From Desulfospira joergensenii DSM 10085 (lineage in GTDB: Bacteria; Desulfobacterota; Desulfobacteria; Desulfobacterales; Desulfobacteraceae), in contig NZ_ATUG01000001.1 of assembly GCF_000420085.1 (NCBI RefSeq), positions 1,178,001 through 1,242,000 on the forward strand: a DNA stretch of 64,000 nt, read 5' to 3'. The position numbers and the translations under genes were made by a program. Shown here piece by piece: positions 34,719 to 42,593 of the stretch (within the stretch, counting starts at the first letter, position 1; each line of letters opens with the position of its first letter). The notes under the pieces are model-generated. The model saw only the letters and a list, made by a program, of their open reading frames with translations, ran no database searches and was not told the origin of the DNA.

Positions 34719-35216
34719 TTATTTCCCTATTTCAAGGGCCTTGGCGATCATATCCTTGGTGGCGGACAGGGCCGTTACACTGGCCTCATAGCTTCTCCGG
34801 GCCACCATCATATCTGCGATTTCGGTAAGATGATCCACATTGGGCATTTTCACATACCCGGTATCCGGATCTGCATCGGGATGGGCCGGATTGTACACCA
34901 GCCTGAAATCCTCCTGGGATCTGACCACCTGGTCCACCCTGACCCCGTCTCCCTTGTCTTCTTTTTCGTCCGAATCAAATTCAATGGGGGTGAATTCAAT
35001 CCCGTAGCTCTCTTCTTTGGCCTGCTTCTTTTCTATGACACTCTTAAAGGAGTCTATATCATCTCCCTTGAATATCACCATTTTCCGCCGATAAGGCCCG
35101 CCCTCTTCCGTCCGGGTGGTGTCCACATTGGCCAGGTTTTCTGCAATGACGTTGAGCTTGTGGCGATGGGCTGCCAAGGCGGTTCCGCTGATTTTCGACG
35201 CATTGAGTAAATCCAT
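34719..35216 (-). CDS. flgC: Flagellar proximal rod protein FlgC
   Basis: FlgC is a proximal rod subunit. The 165-residue product has the rod signature MDLLNASKISGTALAAHRHKLNVIAENLANVDTTRTEEGGPYRRK and the C-terminal VKMPNVDHLTEIADMMVARRSYEASVTALSATKDMIAKALEIGK. It is slightly longer than enteric FlgC (134 residues) because of an acidic middle insert. A 127-bp palindromic element separates it from flgB. Confidence 0.96.
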   Translation of the reverse strand: MDLLNASKISGTALAAHRHKLNVIAENLANVDTTRTEEGGPYRRKMVIFKGDDIDSFKSVIEKKQAKEESYGIEFTPIEFDSDEKEDKGDGVRVDQVVRSQEDFRLVYNPAHPDADPDTGYVKMPNVDHLTEIADMMVARRSYEASVTALSATKDMIAKALEIGK

Positions 35217-35263
35217 ATTCGGTTTATCCCCTTATTTGTCTGTCTGTATCATATCTGATTCTG

Positions 35264-35390
35264 ATGTTTGGGTGAAAACTTGCCCGGATGCAAGACGCAA
35301 AGGATTTCAAGACCGGAGCGTACAAAAAGTACGTGGGGATCCTGGAATCCTGCAGCAACGCCGCAGATGGGTCAGTTTTTGTTCAAACAT
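35264..35390. repeat. Palindromic intergenic element between flgB and flgC
   Basis: The ends ATGTTTGGGTGAAAACTTG (35264) and, read from 35390 on the opposite strand, ATGTTTGAACAAAAACTGA form imperfect terminal inverted repeats. The centre folds into a hairpin with CGTAC-AAAAA-GTACG at the tip and GGATTTC pairing with GGAATCC further out. It begins at the flgB stop codon and fills most of the gap to flgC. It resembles the dispersed palindromic repeats of other Desulfobacterales, which is from memory and unchecked. Confidence 0.5.
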
Positions 35391-35800
35391 TATTTGCCGC
35401 CTTCATCTATGGAGTAGTTCAGTATCTTCATCTTCCTGAGAAGAAGTTCCGTGGTGGTCTTGTACTTGATATTGTTCTCCATGAGGTTCATCATCTCCGT
35501 ATCGATATTCACGGAATCGAGGTGGTAAATATCCACTTCCTCGCTGTTTTTTCCCTCAAGGGAAAAGGGTTCATCATCGTTCATGGAGAGATGCTTCTCA
35601 TGGGTCTTGGCAAGATAATCCGGCTCCTTTTCACCCATGGCCCGTTTCAGGGTCTTATTAAAATCCAGATCGCTGGGTTCGTACCCGATGGTATCCATGT
35701 TGGCGATATTGCCGGCCACCAGGTTATGGCGCTTGGCCGAAATATCCAGGGCCTTTCCCATGGTTTTAAGGGTGTGTCCGTAAATTCTTGAATCCGCCAT
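35390..35800 (-). CDS. flgB: Flagellar proximal rod protein FlgB
   Basis: FlgB is a proximal rod subunit. The 136-residue product has the signature RHNLVAGNIANMDTIGYEPSDLDFNKTLKRAM and a C-terminal helix (YHLDSVNIDTEMMNLMENNIKYKTTTELLLRKMKILNYSI). Length is standard. It heads the flgB-flgC-fliEFGHIJ-motE operon, with a sigma-54-type element about 120 bases upstream. Confidence 0.96.
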   Translation of the reverse strand: MADSRIYGHTLKTMGKALDISAKRHNLVAGNIANMDTIGYEPSDLDFNKTLKRAMGEKEPDYLAKTHEKHLSMNDDEPFSLEGKNSEEVDIYHLDSVNIDTEMMNLMENNIKYKTTTELLLRKMKILNYSIDEGGK

Positions 35801-35919
35801 GTTCCCCCCATTGAAGCTTGGGTTCTATTCAAATTGATTTTGTACCACCGGAATCTTTCCATCCGGTTTTGTTTGCCTGCCTCATCCGGGCCTTTTCCAG
35901 ACCCTTTCAAAGGTTGAAA

Positions 35920-35935
35920 TGCAAATTGTATGCCG
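35920..35935 (-). promoter_or_regulatory. Sigma-54 promoter of flgB operon
   Basis: The minus strand reads CGGCAT-ACAAT-TTGCA, differing from the consensus only in the first base and keeping GG at -24 and GC at -12. The predicted start near 35908 gives a leader of about 108 bases before flgB. It lies just after the stop of the FlrC-like regulator gene. Confidence 0.7.
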
Positions 35936-35944
35936 ATTTGAGAA

Positions 35945-37321
35945 TCAGACGTTTTCTTTATATTCGTTGAGCTTGTTCCGGAGAGTTCTGACACTGATGC
36001 CGAGAATCTTGGCGGCATGGGTTCGATTGCCCTCGGTCTGGTCAAGGGTCTTGAAGATCATCTTCTGTTCCATCTCTCTGAGGGAGCCTGTACCCGGGAA
36101 GGAAACGGTCTGGGCACCGGCCTCAATATCCGCATCCGGCCTGGGCATGATATCATCCATCATCAAATCGCGGGTCTCTATCATGGGGGAATCGGCCAGG
36201 AGAACGGCCCGGTGGATAATATTTTCAAGTTCCCTGACATTGCCGGAAAAAGAATGGGAGGAAAGAGCAGACAGGGCCTGGTTTGTCATTCCCTTGACAT
36301 CCATGCCGTCAATTTTACAATATTTTTTAATAAAAAAATCACACAGGGGCTCAAGATCTCCGGGCCTTTCCCTTAAGGGGGGAATCACCAGGGGAATGGT
36401 ATTCAGCCGGTAAAAAAGGTCTTCCCGGAAATCTCCTTTTTCCACGGCTTCCTTTGCATTCCGGTTGGTGGTGGCAATCACCCTCACATCCACCTCCACA
36501 GGCTGGACGCCTCCCACCCGGTCCACGACTTTTTCCTGGAGTACCCTTAAAAGCTTGGCCTGGAGATGAAACTGCATCTCGGTGATTTCATCCAGGAAAA
36601 GGGTCCCCTTATCGGCCAATTCGAATTTTCCGATTTTCCGGCTTATGGCTCCGGTAAAGGCTCCTTTTTCATGGCCGAACAATTCGCTTTCCAGAAGGTT
36701 TTCAGGAAGGGCCGCGCAGTTTACCGCAATAAAGGGCAGGGGTTTTCTCCGACTTTTTTCATGGATAAACCGTGCAAACAACTCCTTGCCCGTGCCGCTT
36801 TCCCCCTGAATCAGCACGGAGGCGCTTGAGTCGGATACCCTCTGGGCCAGCTTGAGCAATGCTTTCATTCCGGAGCTTTCCGTAATGATAACCAGTTTTT
36901 TCCTTTTGCTGCCGGGCGTCTTTTTCCCCTGTTCTCCGGTGGTTTCCTCCCGCTTGCCCAGTACCAGGGCCCGCCGGACGCTCAATTCAATCTGCCGTCT
37001 GTCCACGGGTTTGATCAGGTAATCCAGGGCACCGGTTTTCATCAGATTTACGGCATGATCCACCTGGGGTTCGGGGGAAAGAATAATGGTTTTGCAGGAG
37101 GGAAGGATTTCAATATTCTTTTTCAAAAAATCTATGGATGAAAATTCCGGGGTGGCATCATCGGCAATGACCACATCCGGTTTTTTTTCAACCAGATATT
37201 CCGCCGCCCGGCTTCCTTCGGGGACTGCATCCACCAGAAAACCCAGGCCCTCAAACATTTCTACATACTCCATCCGTTCTTTTGGATTTTCCAGTATGAT
37301 GAAGATTCGATGTCCGGGCAC
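35945..37321 (-). CDS. FlrC/FleR-like sigma-54 response regulator
   Basis: The 458-residue product has a receiver domain (1-120), an AAA+ sigma-54 activation domain with Walker A GESGTGK (173-179) and GAFTGA (220-225), and a C-terminal Fis-type helix-turn-helix (about 415-455, NRTHAAKILGISVRTLRNKLNEY). The receiver is atypical. The acidic pair near the N-terminus is replaced by ILENPKE, while a likely phospho-acceptor Asp (54) and the IKP lysine remain. The start is a GTG at 37321. Its position between two sigma-54-driven flagellar units suggests it is the class III activator (FlrC/FleR role). No cognate kinase gene adjoins. Confidence 0.88.
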   Translation of the reverse strand: MPGHRIFIILENPKERMEYVEMFEGLGFLVDAVPEGSRAAEYLVEKKPDVVIADDATPEFSSIDFLKKNIEILPSCKTIILSPEPQVDHAVNLMKTGALDYLIKPVDRRQIELSVRRALVLGKREETTGEQGKKTPGSKRKKLVIITESSGMKALLKLAQRVSDSSASVLIQGESGTGKELFARFIHEKSRRKPLPFIAVNCAALPENLLESELFGHEKGAFTGAISRKIGKFELADKGTLFLDEITEMQFHLQAKLLRVLQEKVVDRVGGVQPVEVDVRVIATTNRNAKEAVEKGDFREDLFYRLNTIPLVIPPLRERPGDLEPLCDFFIKKYCKIDGMDVKGMTNQALSALSSHSFSGNVRELENIIHRAVLLADSPMIETRDLMMDDIMPRPDADIEAGAQTVSFPGTGSLREMEQKMIFKTLDQTEGNRTHAAKILGISVRTLRNKLNEYKENV

Positions 37322-37341
37322 TATTACCTTATATCCCTTGG

Positions 37342-39981
37342 TCAGGAGTTTTGCACGGTTTGGGCCAGGTCCAGGGTTGTCAGCCTCTGCCTGGCCAGCC
37401 TGGCCCAGACCGAATCGTAGTTATCGGCCACCTGCTCAAAGGCCTGTTTGGCTTTATCCATGATATTGCCCTTCTGGTAAGCGTCTCCAAGGAGAAACCC
37501 CAGGTTTGCCTTGGCCCGCTCCCCTTCTGAAAAACTTAAGGCCTTGGAAAATGCGTCTGCTGCCCGGGCATAGGCGCCCAGCTGGATACGGGTTTCCCCC
37601 AAGATCTTATAGGCCTCTGTTAAAATTTCGTAATTTTTTCCGGGAGCCGCCGCAAAATCCTTGATTGCCTTTTCCCTGAAATTGACTGTGGTTTTTAGAT
37701 CCTTGTTCCGCTCGTATACATTTGAATGGAGAAGCAGGATTTCACCCTTTTCAATATAATCCCTGGATGCGGCATAGGCTCTTTTAAAACTGTCACCGGA
37801 CCGCTTGAAATCTGATTTTTCAAAATAGATGGTCCCCATTCTGGTCAATGCTTCCACCCGCTTCCTGTTTTTTGGAAACCGTTTTGAAAATCCCGAAAAT
37901 AACTTGACCGCATCCTCGTCCCTGCCGGACTCATCCATGGCCAGTCCCAGGCCGAAAAGCAGTTCAGGGGATCTTTCTGATCTTTTATACTGTTTATAGG
38001 CATTAATCAAATGATTAAATGCCTGTTCATGGAGTCCGGCCGTCAGATAGGCCATGCCCACACTGAATTCAACCTTTCTGGATCCCATTTTGCCGATCTT
38101 GACCTGTTCGGCCTCATACCGATTCAAAACCCGGGTATATCCGTCCTCTTTCATCTGTTTTTCAAAAAGAGCCTCATAGGCCCTCTGCATGAGTTTGACC
38201 GCCTCATATCTCAATCCCCGGGGATGGGTGGATAAGAGATCCTCGATCTCCTTGATGCACTTGTTGTACTCTCCGTTTTTCTGATAAATCTCCGCCAGTC
38301 TCATCATGGCAATCCTGGCATAGGTGTTTTCCGGAAATTTGGTTTTGACCATTTCATAGATATCGATCTTTTCCTGGTCTGTCTCAAGGTACCGGGCAAT
38401 TCCAATGGAAGAGTTGATAAACCCTTGGGTATCCGGGAATTTTTCCCTGACCAGCTCATAAAATTTAATGGCCTTTTCAGAGTTGTTTTCCAGGCCGTAG
38501 GTATCCCCCACCTTGCTCAGGATGACGTCCCGGTCCGGAATCTCCGGAAAAAGATTCAGACCCCGGATATAATTTTCCCTGGCAGCCTTGCTCAGCCCCA
38601 GTTCAAAATTGGCATCCCCCATCTGCAGGAGAAGGTCCGGGGATTTATACACCTGCTTGACATTCCGCTTGACCAGATAATTATACAGGGTCAGGGCGTT
38701 GTAAAACTGTTTTTGGGCAAAAAGGGCTCTTCCGTAGCCAAACCCCGCATCCGGGATATAGGAATTTTCAACGGTGGATTCAAACACCTCTTTATAATAC
38801 CTGAGGGCCTTGTCCGTGTATCCCTGCCTGGTGTAGATCTCTGCCAGATGGAAAAGGACCTCGGGCATGCCCGGATAGCCTTGGTACCCCTGTTTGACAA
38901 TATTGAAATACCCCTCTGCGGCATAGTGGTTGTTCAAAGCCGTATGAATCATTCCGATGGAGGCATAGGCAAAGGGGACAAGGGGGGATCTGGGATAGGA
39001 TATCAATGTCTCCTGGAACATCCGCTCCGCTTTCAGCAGCCCCTCGGAATCTTTCTTTTCAAGGCTTTTATAATATGCAAAGGCCCTGAGGAAATGGACC
39101 TGTTCAATGCATCTGAGGTTTTCATTGAATACGTATTGGTCCAGGAGCTCAAAGGCCTTTTGATAGAGATCCTTTTTGATGAATATGATGGCGTTCTGAA
39201 TTTCCCTGGAATCACACTCCATGCGGTTGATGACCCGGTAAAGGTCACTGATGTCTCCCCGGTACTCACTCTTTTCTCTTTTTGGCGGAACATAGGGGGG
39301 AGGTGTCGATATTTTGACGCTTTTCTCTTTTTGGACCCCAGAGGTTTTCAGGGAAGCTCCCTTGGCAGCCGGTTTTTGGACCTTGGGTTTTTCAACTTCC
39401 AGAGGCCGGGTCTGTTCAAGGGACCGGGTTTCCTGGACCCCGGACTCCATTTTTTCACCGACCTTTTCCGGGGCAGGTTGTGCAGGAGCCGGATTTGATA
39501 CGGGTTTTTCCGCTTTTGGCGGGGATTTCGCCTCGTTCCCTGCTTCCTGGGGAAGCTTTTTGGATCCGGAAACGGATTTTTTATTCAGGTGAAGGATAAA
39601 ATTTGAACCGGCCTTGTCAAACCCGGAGCTGATGGGACCGTAATCGGAAAAGGAAGAGACAACCACGGCCACCACATCCCCTTCCAGACTCTCTATACTG
39701 ATATCCCTGATGGCCGGACCTTTCCTTCCTTTGATCTTCAGACCCCTTGGGACATCTACATTTTTCAAAGCCACCAGCACTTCTTTTTTCTCAATCTGAA
39801 TCACTTTCACAGGCACCTTCCGGGTGACGGAAAACTCGATGGACAGGGGATCTTCCCGGATAAAAATGGTCTTTAAGGTGGCCCGGTCAGCCATGGCGGC
39901 CCGGGGGATGAAAATGAACCCATAGAAAATCAGGAGGATTATCACCCCTTTTTGGGACAGTCTGTAATGTAATTTTCTCAT
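37342..39981 (-). CDS. Large secreted TPR protein of the flagellar cluster
   Basis: The 879-residue product has a signal peptide (about 12-32, ending AAMA). An AMIN-like beta domain follows (about 35-135, IEFSVTRKVPVKVIQIEKKEVLVALKNV), then a Pro/Lys-rich low-complexity linker (about 140-235) and at least ten TPR-like helical repeats (about 250-870, such as AEGYFNIVKQGYQGYPGMPEVLFHLAEIYTRQGYTDKALRYYKEVF). It is therefore likely a periplasmic scaffold. It has its own sigma-54 element and is followed 20 bases later by the FlrC-like gene, so it belongs to the flagellar regulon; a role in motor or cell-wall attachment is inferred. Confidence 0.8.
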   Translation of the reverse strand: MRKLHYRLSQKGVIILLIFYGFIFIPRAAMADRATLKTIFIREDPLSIEFSVTRKVPVKVIQIEKKEVLVALKNVDVPRGLKIKGRKGPAIRDISIESLEGDVVAVVVSSFSDYGPISSGFDKAGSNFILHLNKKSVSGSKKLPQEAGNEAKSPPKAEKPVSNPAPAQPAPEKVGEKMESGVQETRSLEQTRPLEVEKPKVQKPAAKGASLKTSGVQKEKSVKISTPPPYVPPKREKSEYRGDISDLYRVINRMECDSREIQNAIIFIKKDLYQKAFELLDQYVFNENLRCIEQVHFLRAFAYYKSLEKKDSEGLLKAERMFQETLISYPRSPLVPFAYASIGMIHTALNNHYAAEGYFNIVKQGYQGYPGMPEVLFHLAEIYTRQGYTDKALRYYKEVFESTVENSYIPDAGFGYGRALFAQKQFYNALTLYNYLVKRNVKQVYKSPDLLLQMGDANFELGLSKAARENYIRGLNLFPEIPDRDVILSKVGDTYGLENNSEKAIKFYELVREKFPDTQGFINSSIGIARYLETDQEKIDIYEMVKTKFPENTYARIAMMRLAEIYQKNGEYNKCIKEIEDLLSTHPRGLRYEAVKLMQRAYEALFEKQMKEDGYTRVLNRYEAEQVKIGKMGSRKVEFSVGMAYLTAGLHEQAFNHLINAYKQYKRSERSPELLFGLGLAMDESGRDEDAVKLFSGFSKRFPKNRKRVEALTRMGTIYFEKSDFKRSGDSFKRAYAASRDYIEKGEILLLHSNVYERNKDLKTTVNFREKAIKDFAAAPGKNYEILTEAYKILGETRIQLGAYARAADAFSKALSFSEGERAKANLGFLLGDAYQKGNIMDKAKQAFEQVADNYDSVWARLARQRLTTLDLAQTVQNS

Positions 39982-40088
39982 AATGCTTTTCTTCCCAATG
40001 GATTGAATAAAAAATCCGGTTCAAGGAACCATGTCAATAGCCCTTCCGGGGAAATTGACTCGGAAAAACAAATTTAGGAAAAAAACAA

Positions 40089-40104
40089 AGCAAATAATAT
40101 GCCA
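40089..40104 (-). promoter_or_regulatory. Sigma-54 promoter of TPR/FlrC-like genes
   Basis: The minus strand reads TGGCAT-ATTAT-TTGCT, matching the sigma-54 consensus. It is about 108 bases upstream of the TPR gene in the 239-base gap after the FleQ-like gene. That gap otherwise holds no gene. Confidence 0.78.
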
Positions 40105-40220
40105 TTCCCATCATTACCTGGTACAGGTCCAAACTTAATAATAGCAAATCGGAAAAGAGAATCAAAGCTTAGAATTAAGCCTAGGGAAGAATTGCTTTTT
40201 CTAGAAAAGAGATTTAGCAG

Positions 40221-41270
40221 TTAGAAGACAGGCATCTCCGGTTCGGGCTCAAGATCGATTTTTTTAATTTTTTCAACCAGGGTGGTCCGGTTCATCTTGA
40301 GGAGCTGGGCTGCCCTCGCCTTTACCCACCCTGTTTCATTGAGGGCGTGGAAGATCAGGGCCCGCTGGTATTGTTCCACCGCCTCGTTAAAGCCCATTCC
40401 CCTGTCAAAAACAGAGGCCACGCCGGGCAGAATCTGATCCGAATCGGTATGGGTGATCCGTCCGGGCAGGTCTTTGATTTCAACCCTTTGTTTTTCCACA
40501 AGAACGGAAATCCGCTCAACCATATTTTCCAATTCCCGGATGTTGCCGGGCCAGTCGTAGTTTACCAGTGCCTGGGCAGCTTTACTTGAAAACTCTTTCA
40601 CCTGAAAATTGCTGAGGCGTGACCTGAGATTGCCCTGGAAATGATCCACCAGGGTCAGTATGTCTTCCCTGCGTTCCCTAAGGGGGAGGATATGGATGGG
40701 GATAACGTTAAGCCTGTAATAAAGGTCCTCCCGGAAATCGCCCTTTTCAATGGCGTTTTCAAGATCTTTGTTGGTGGCTGAGATTACCCGGATGTCCACT
40801 TCAATGGTCTGGGTTCCCCCCACCCTTTCAAACCGCCTCTCCTGGAGAGCCCTGAGCAGTTTCACCTGGAGCTCTGGACTCATGTCTCCGATCTCGTCCA
40901 GGAAGATGGTTCCCCTGTCCGCGATTTCAAACCGGCCGATCCGGGAGCGGTGTGCGCCTGTAAACGCCCCTTTTTCATGGCCGAAGAGTTCACTTTCAAG
41001 GAGTTCGCTGGGGATGGCCCCGCAGTTGATAACCACCATGGGACCGTCGCGGCGGGAGCTGTTAAAATGAATGGCCCGGGCAATCAACTCTTTTCCGGTG
41101 CCGCTTTCACCGGTGATAAGAACTGAAGAATCGGATCTGGAAACCTTGCGGGCCGTATCCAGAACCCTGAGCAAGCCCTTGCTGGTTCCGGCGATGCCGG
41201 ACCGGTCAAACCCCTCTTTGGCCAAGCCTTCCGGGTCAAGGGTTTGGGGCTGGGTCATGTTTGGGGTCAT
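40221..41270 (-). CDS. FleQ/FlrA-like sigma-54 activator without receiver
   Basis: The 349-residue product has a very short N-terminal segment (about 25 residues), a complete AAA+ domain with Walker A GESGTGK (54-60), GAFTGA (101-106) and the GTIFLDEIGDM Walker B region, and a Fis-type helix-turn-helix (about 310-340, WVKARAAQLLKMNRTTLVEKIKKI). Having no receiver domain, it should be active without phosphorylation or be controlled by partners such as FlhG or c-di-GMP, as FleQ is. It overlaps the cheY stop by one base. It is the best candidate for the flagellar master activator. Confidence 0.88.
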   Translation of the reverse strand: MTPNMTQPQTLDPEGLAKEGFDRSGIAGTSKGLLRVLDTARKVSRSDSSVLITGESGTGKELIARAIHFNSSRRDGPMVVINCGAIPSELLESELFGHEKGAFTGAHRSRIGRFEIADRGTIFLDEIGDMSPELQVKLLRALQERRFERVGGTQTIEVDIRVISATNKDLENAIEKGDFREDLYYRLNVIPIHILPLRERREDILTLVDHFQGNLRSRLSNFQVKEFSSKAAQALVNYDWPGNIRELENMVERISVLVEKQRVEIKDLPGRITHTDSDQILPGVASVFDRGMGFNEAVEQYQRALIFHALNETGWVKARAAQLLKMNRTTLVEKIKKIDLEPEPEMPVF

Positions 41271-41650
41271 TATTTTAAAATCTTTGAAAGCTTGTCAGAT
41301 ATGGCCTCGGCAGTAAAGGGTTTCACCACATAATTGGAGACCCCTGCCTGAACCGCCTCAATGACATTCTGCTTCTGTGCTTCCGCAGTCACCATTAAAA
41401 AAGGGATTTTGGCAAATTGAGAACTGGCACGGACCTTCTTCAAAAGTTCCAGCCCTGTCATTTTAGGCATGTTCCAGTCGGAGATGATCAGATCTATTTC
41501 CTGACTTTCCAGGGCTTCCCAGGCAGTTGTACCATCATCAGCTTCCACAAGATTTTTAAAACCCAGTTGTTTTAAAATATTCTTCAGAATACGGCGCATG
41601 GTAGCAAAGTCGTCAACAATCAGAACCTTGATGGATGTGTCCATTGCCAC
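41270..41650 (-). CDS. cheY: CheY-type single-domain response regulator
   Basis: The 126-residue receiver has VLIVDDFATMRRILKNIL (acidic pair), the phospho-acceptor in IDLIISDWNMPKMTGLELLKKV, the switch Thr in FLMVTAEAQK and Lys in YVVKPFTAE. The DWNMPxMTGLELL signature is that of chemotaxis CheY, which binds the FliM N-terminal peptide. It is followed directly by the FleQ-like activator and preceded by a CheX-like phosphatase. AGGAGG precedes the ATG. Confidence 0.93.
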   Translation of the reverse strand: MAMDTSIKVLIVDDFATMRRILKNILKQLGFKNLVEADDGTTAWEALESQEIDLIISDWNMPKMTGLELLKKVRASSQFAKIPFLMVTAEAQKQNVIEAVQAGVSNYVVKPFTAEAISDKLSKILK

Positions 41651-41683
41651 ATTTCCTCCTTCATATGCATTAACACCCTTTTT

Positions 41684-42145
41684 CTATCTTTCAAAACATA
41701 CTTCAATTGTGAAGTCTCCGCCTTCTGTATTAAAGGGAATTGCTATTTTAGGCCCATCGGAATAATGGGTAATACTATGGTTGTGACCGGTAATCACAGA
41801 AGGGATGGCCGCCTTGAACACCTTGCCGATATCTTCCAGCTCCCTTCGGGCCTGGCCGGATATCATATTGGTCAGTTCCCCCACGGCATCGGCAATTTCA
41901 TGGTTCAGGCTGTCCATGGTTTCACCAAACATTTTGGAAACAATGGTCAGAATGCAATTCTCTTCAAAGGTCACTGAAATGGTCCCATTGGCAACACCTG
42001 TAAGCCCGAGCACGCCGGATACGTCTCCTACGGCCTGGTTATCTGTTTTCACATAGGGTTTCCCGGCAGTTACTCTCACAAAGGCCATTGTCTCCAGAAC
42101 ATTGATGGTGGCATTGATGAATGGGTTGACAAGTTTTACATCCAT
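41684..42145 (-). CDS. cheX: CheX-type CheY-P phosphatase
   Basis: The 153-residue product resembles CheX/CheC proteins, which dephosphorylate CheY-P. The catalytic ExxN element is seen in EIADAVGELTNMISGQARREL, and the opening MDVKLVNPFINATINVLETMAFV is typical of CheX. Its position 33 bases upstream of cheY in the same orientation fits that role. Only one ExxN helix is evident, as in CheX. Confidence 0.85.
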   Translation of the reverse strand: MDVKLVNPFINATINVLETMAFVRVTAGKPYVKTDNQAVGDVSGVLGLTGVANGTISVTFEENCILTIVSKMFGETMDSLNHEIADAVGELTNMISGQARRELEDIGKVFKAAIPSVITGHNHSITHYSDGPKIAIPFNTEGGDFTIEVCFER

Positions 42146-42173
42146 TTTGAATCACTCTTAACACGGGTTGCTG

Positions 42174-42521
42174 TCAGGCCGAATCATCTGCACTGTTGTA
42201 CATCACAATGTTTTTCAGGTGTGCGTACGTATCCACATCCATGGAATCAAAAACAACCCCAATCCCTTTCTCAGTCTGCCGGACCAGGGTTCCCTCAAGC
42301 AGCAGCTCAACCTCCTCAATGCCGCCGCTCAGGTATATCTTCACCGAGCATGGAGTTCCCTTGTCAAACTGCCTGTCCGTATTGACAAAAACCCCCCTCA
42401 GGCTTAAATCCTTTGAACTGCCTTCCAGCTCGACCTGCCGGCCTTCCTCACTGAGAACAACCAAGATCCGGGTGGAAAATCCAACCCTTGGGTGCCTCCG
42501 TTTTTCATCTGAAGCGGTCAT
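42174..42521 (-). CDS. PilZ-domain c-di-GMP binding protein
   Basis: The 115-residue protein is a single PilZ domain. It has the RxxxR-type motif KRRHPRVGF near residues 7-15 and the DxSxxG motif KDLSLRGVFV near 37-46, both needed for c-di-GMP binding. It lies between an HD-GYP regulator and cheX, so it may link c-di-GMP to motor control, as YcgR-type proteins do. Confidence 0.85.
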   Translation of the reverse strand: MTASDEKRRHPRVGFSTRILVVLSEEGRQVELEGSSKDLSLRGVFVNTDRQFDKGTPCSVKIYLSGGIEEVELLLEGTLVRQTEKGIGVVFDSMDVDTYAHLKNIVMYNSADDSA

Positions 42522-42593
42522 GGCAAAATAACTCCGTATGCTCTTAAATTCCTGGAAATCAAGGTAGCATATTTTAAAATGCGACTCAACCCA

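Noticed and set aside
38425..39498. 357-codon plus-strand open frame opposite the TPR gene
   Set aside because: Antisense shadow without a plausible start signal; repeats of the TPR gene explain its openness.
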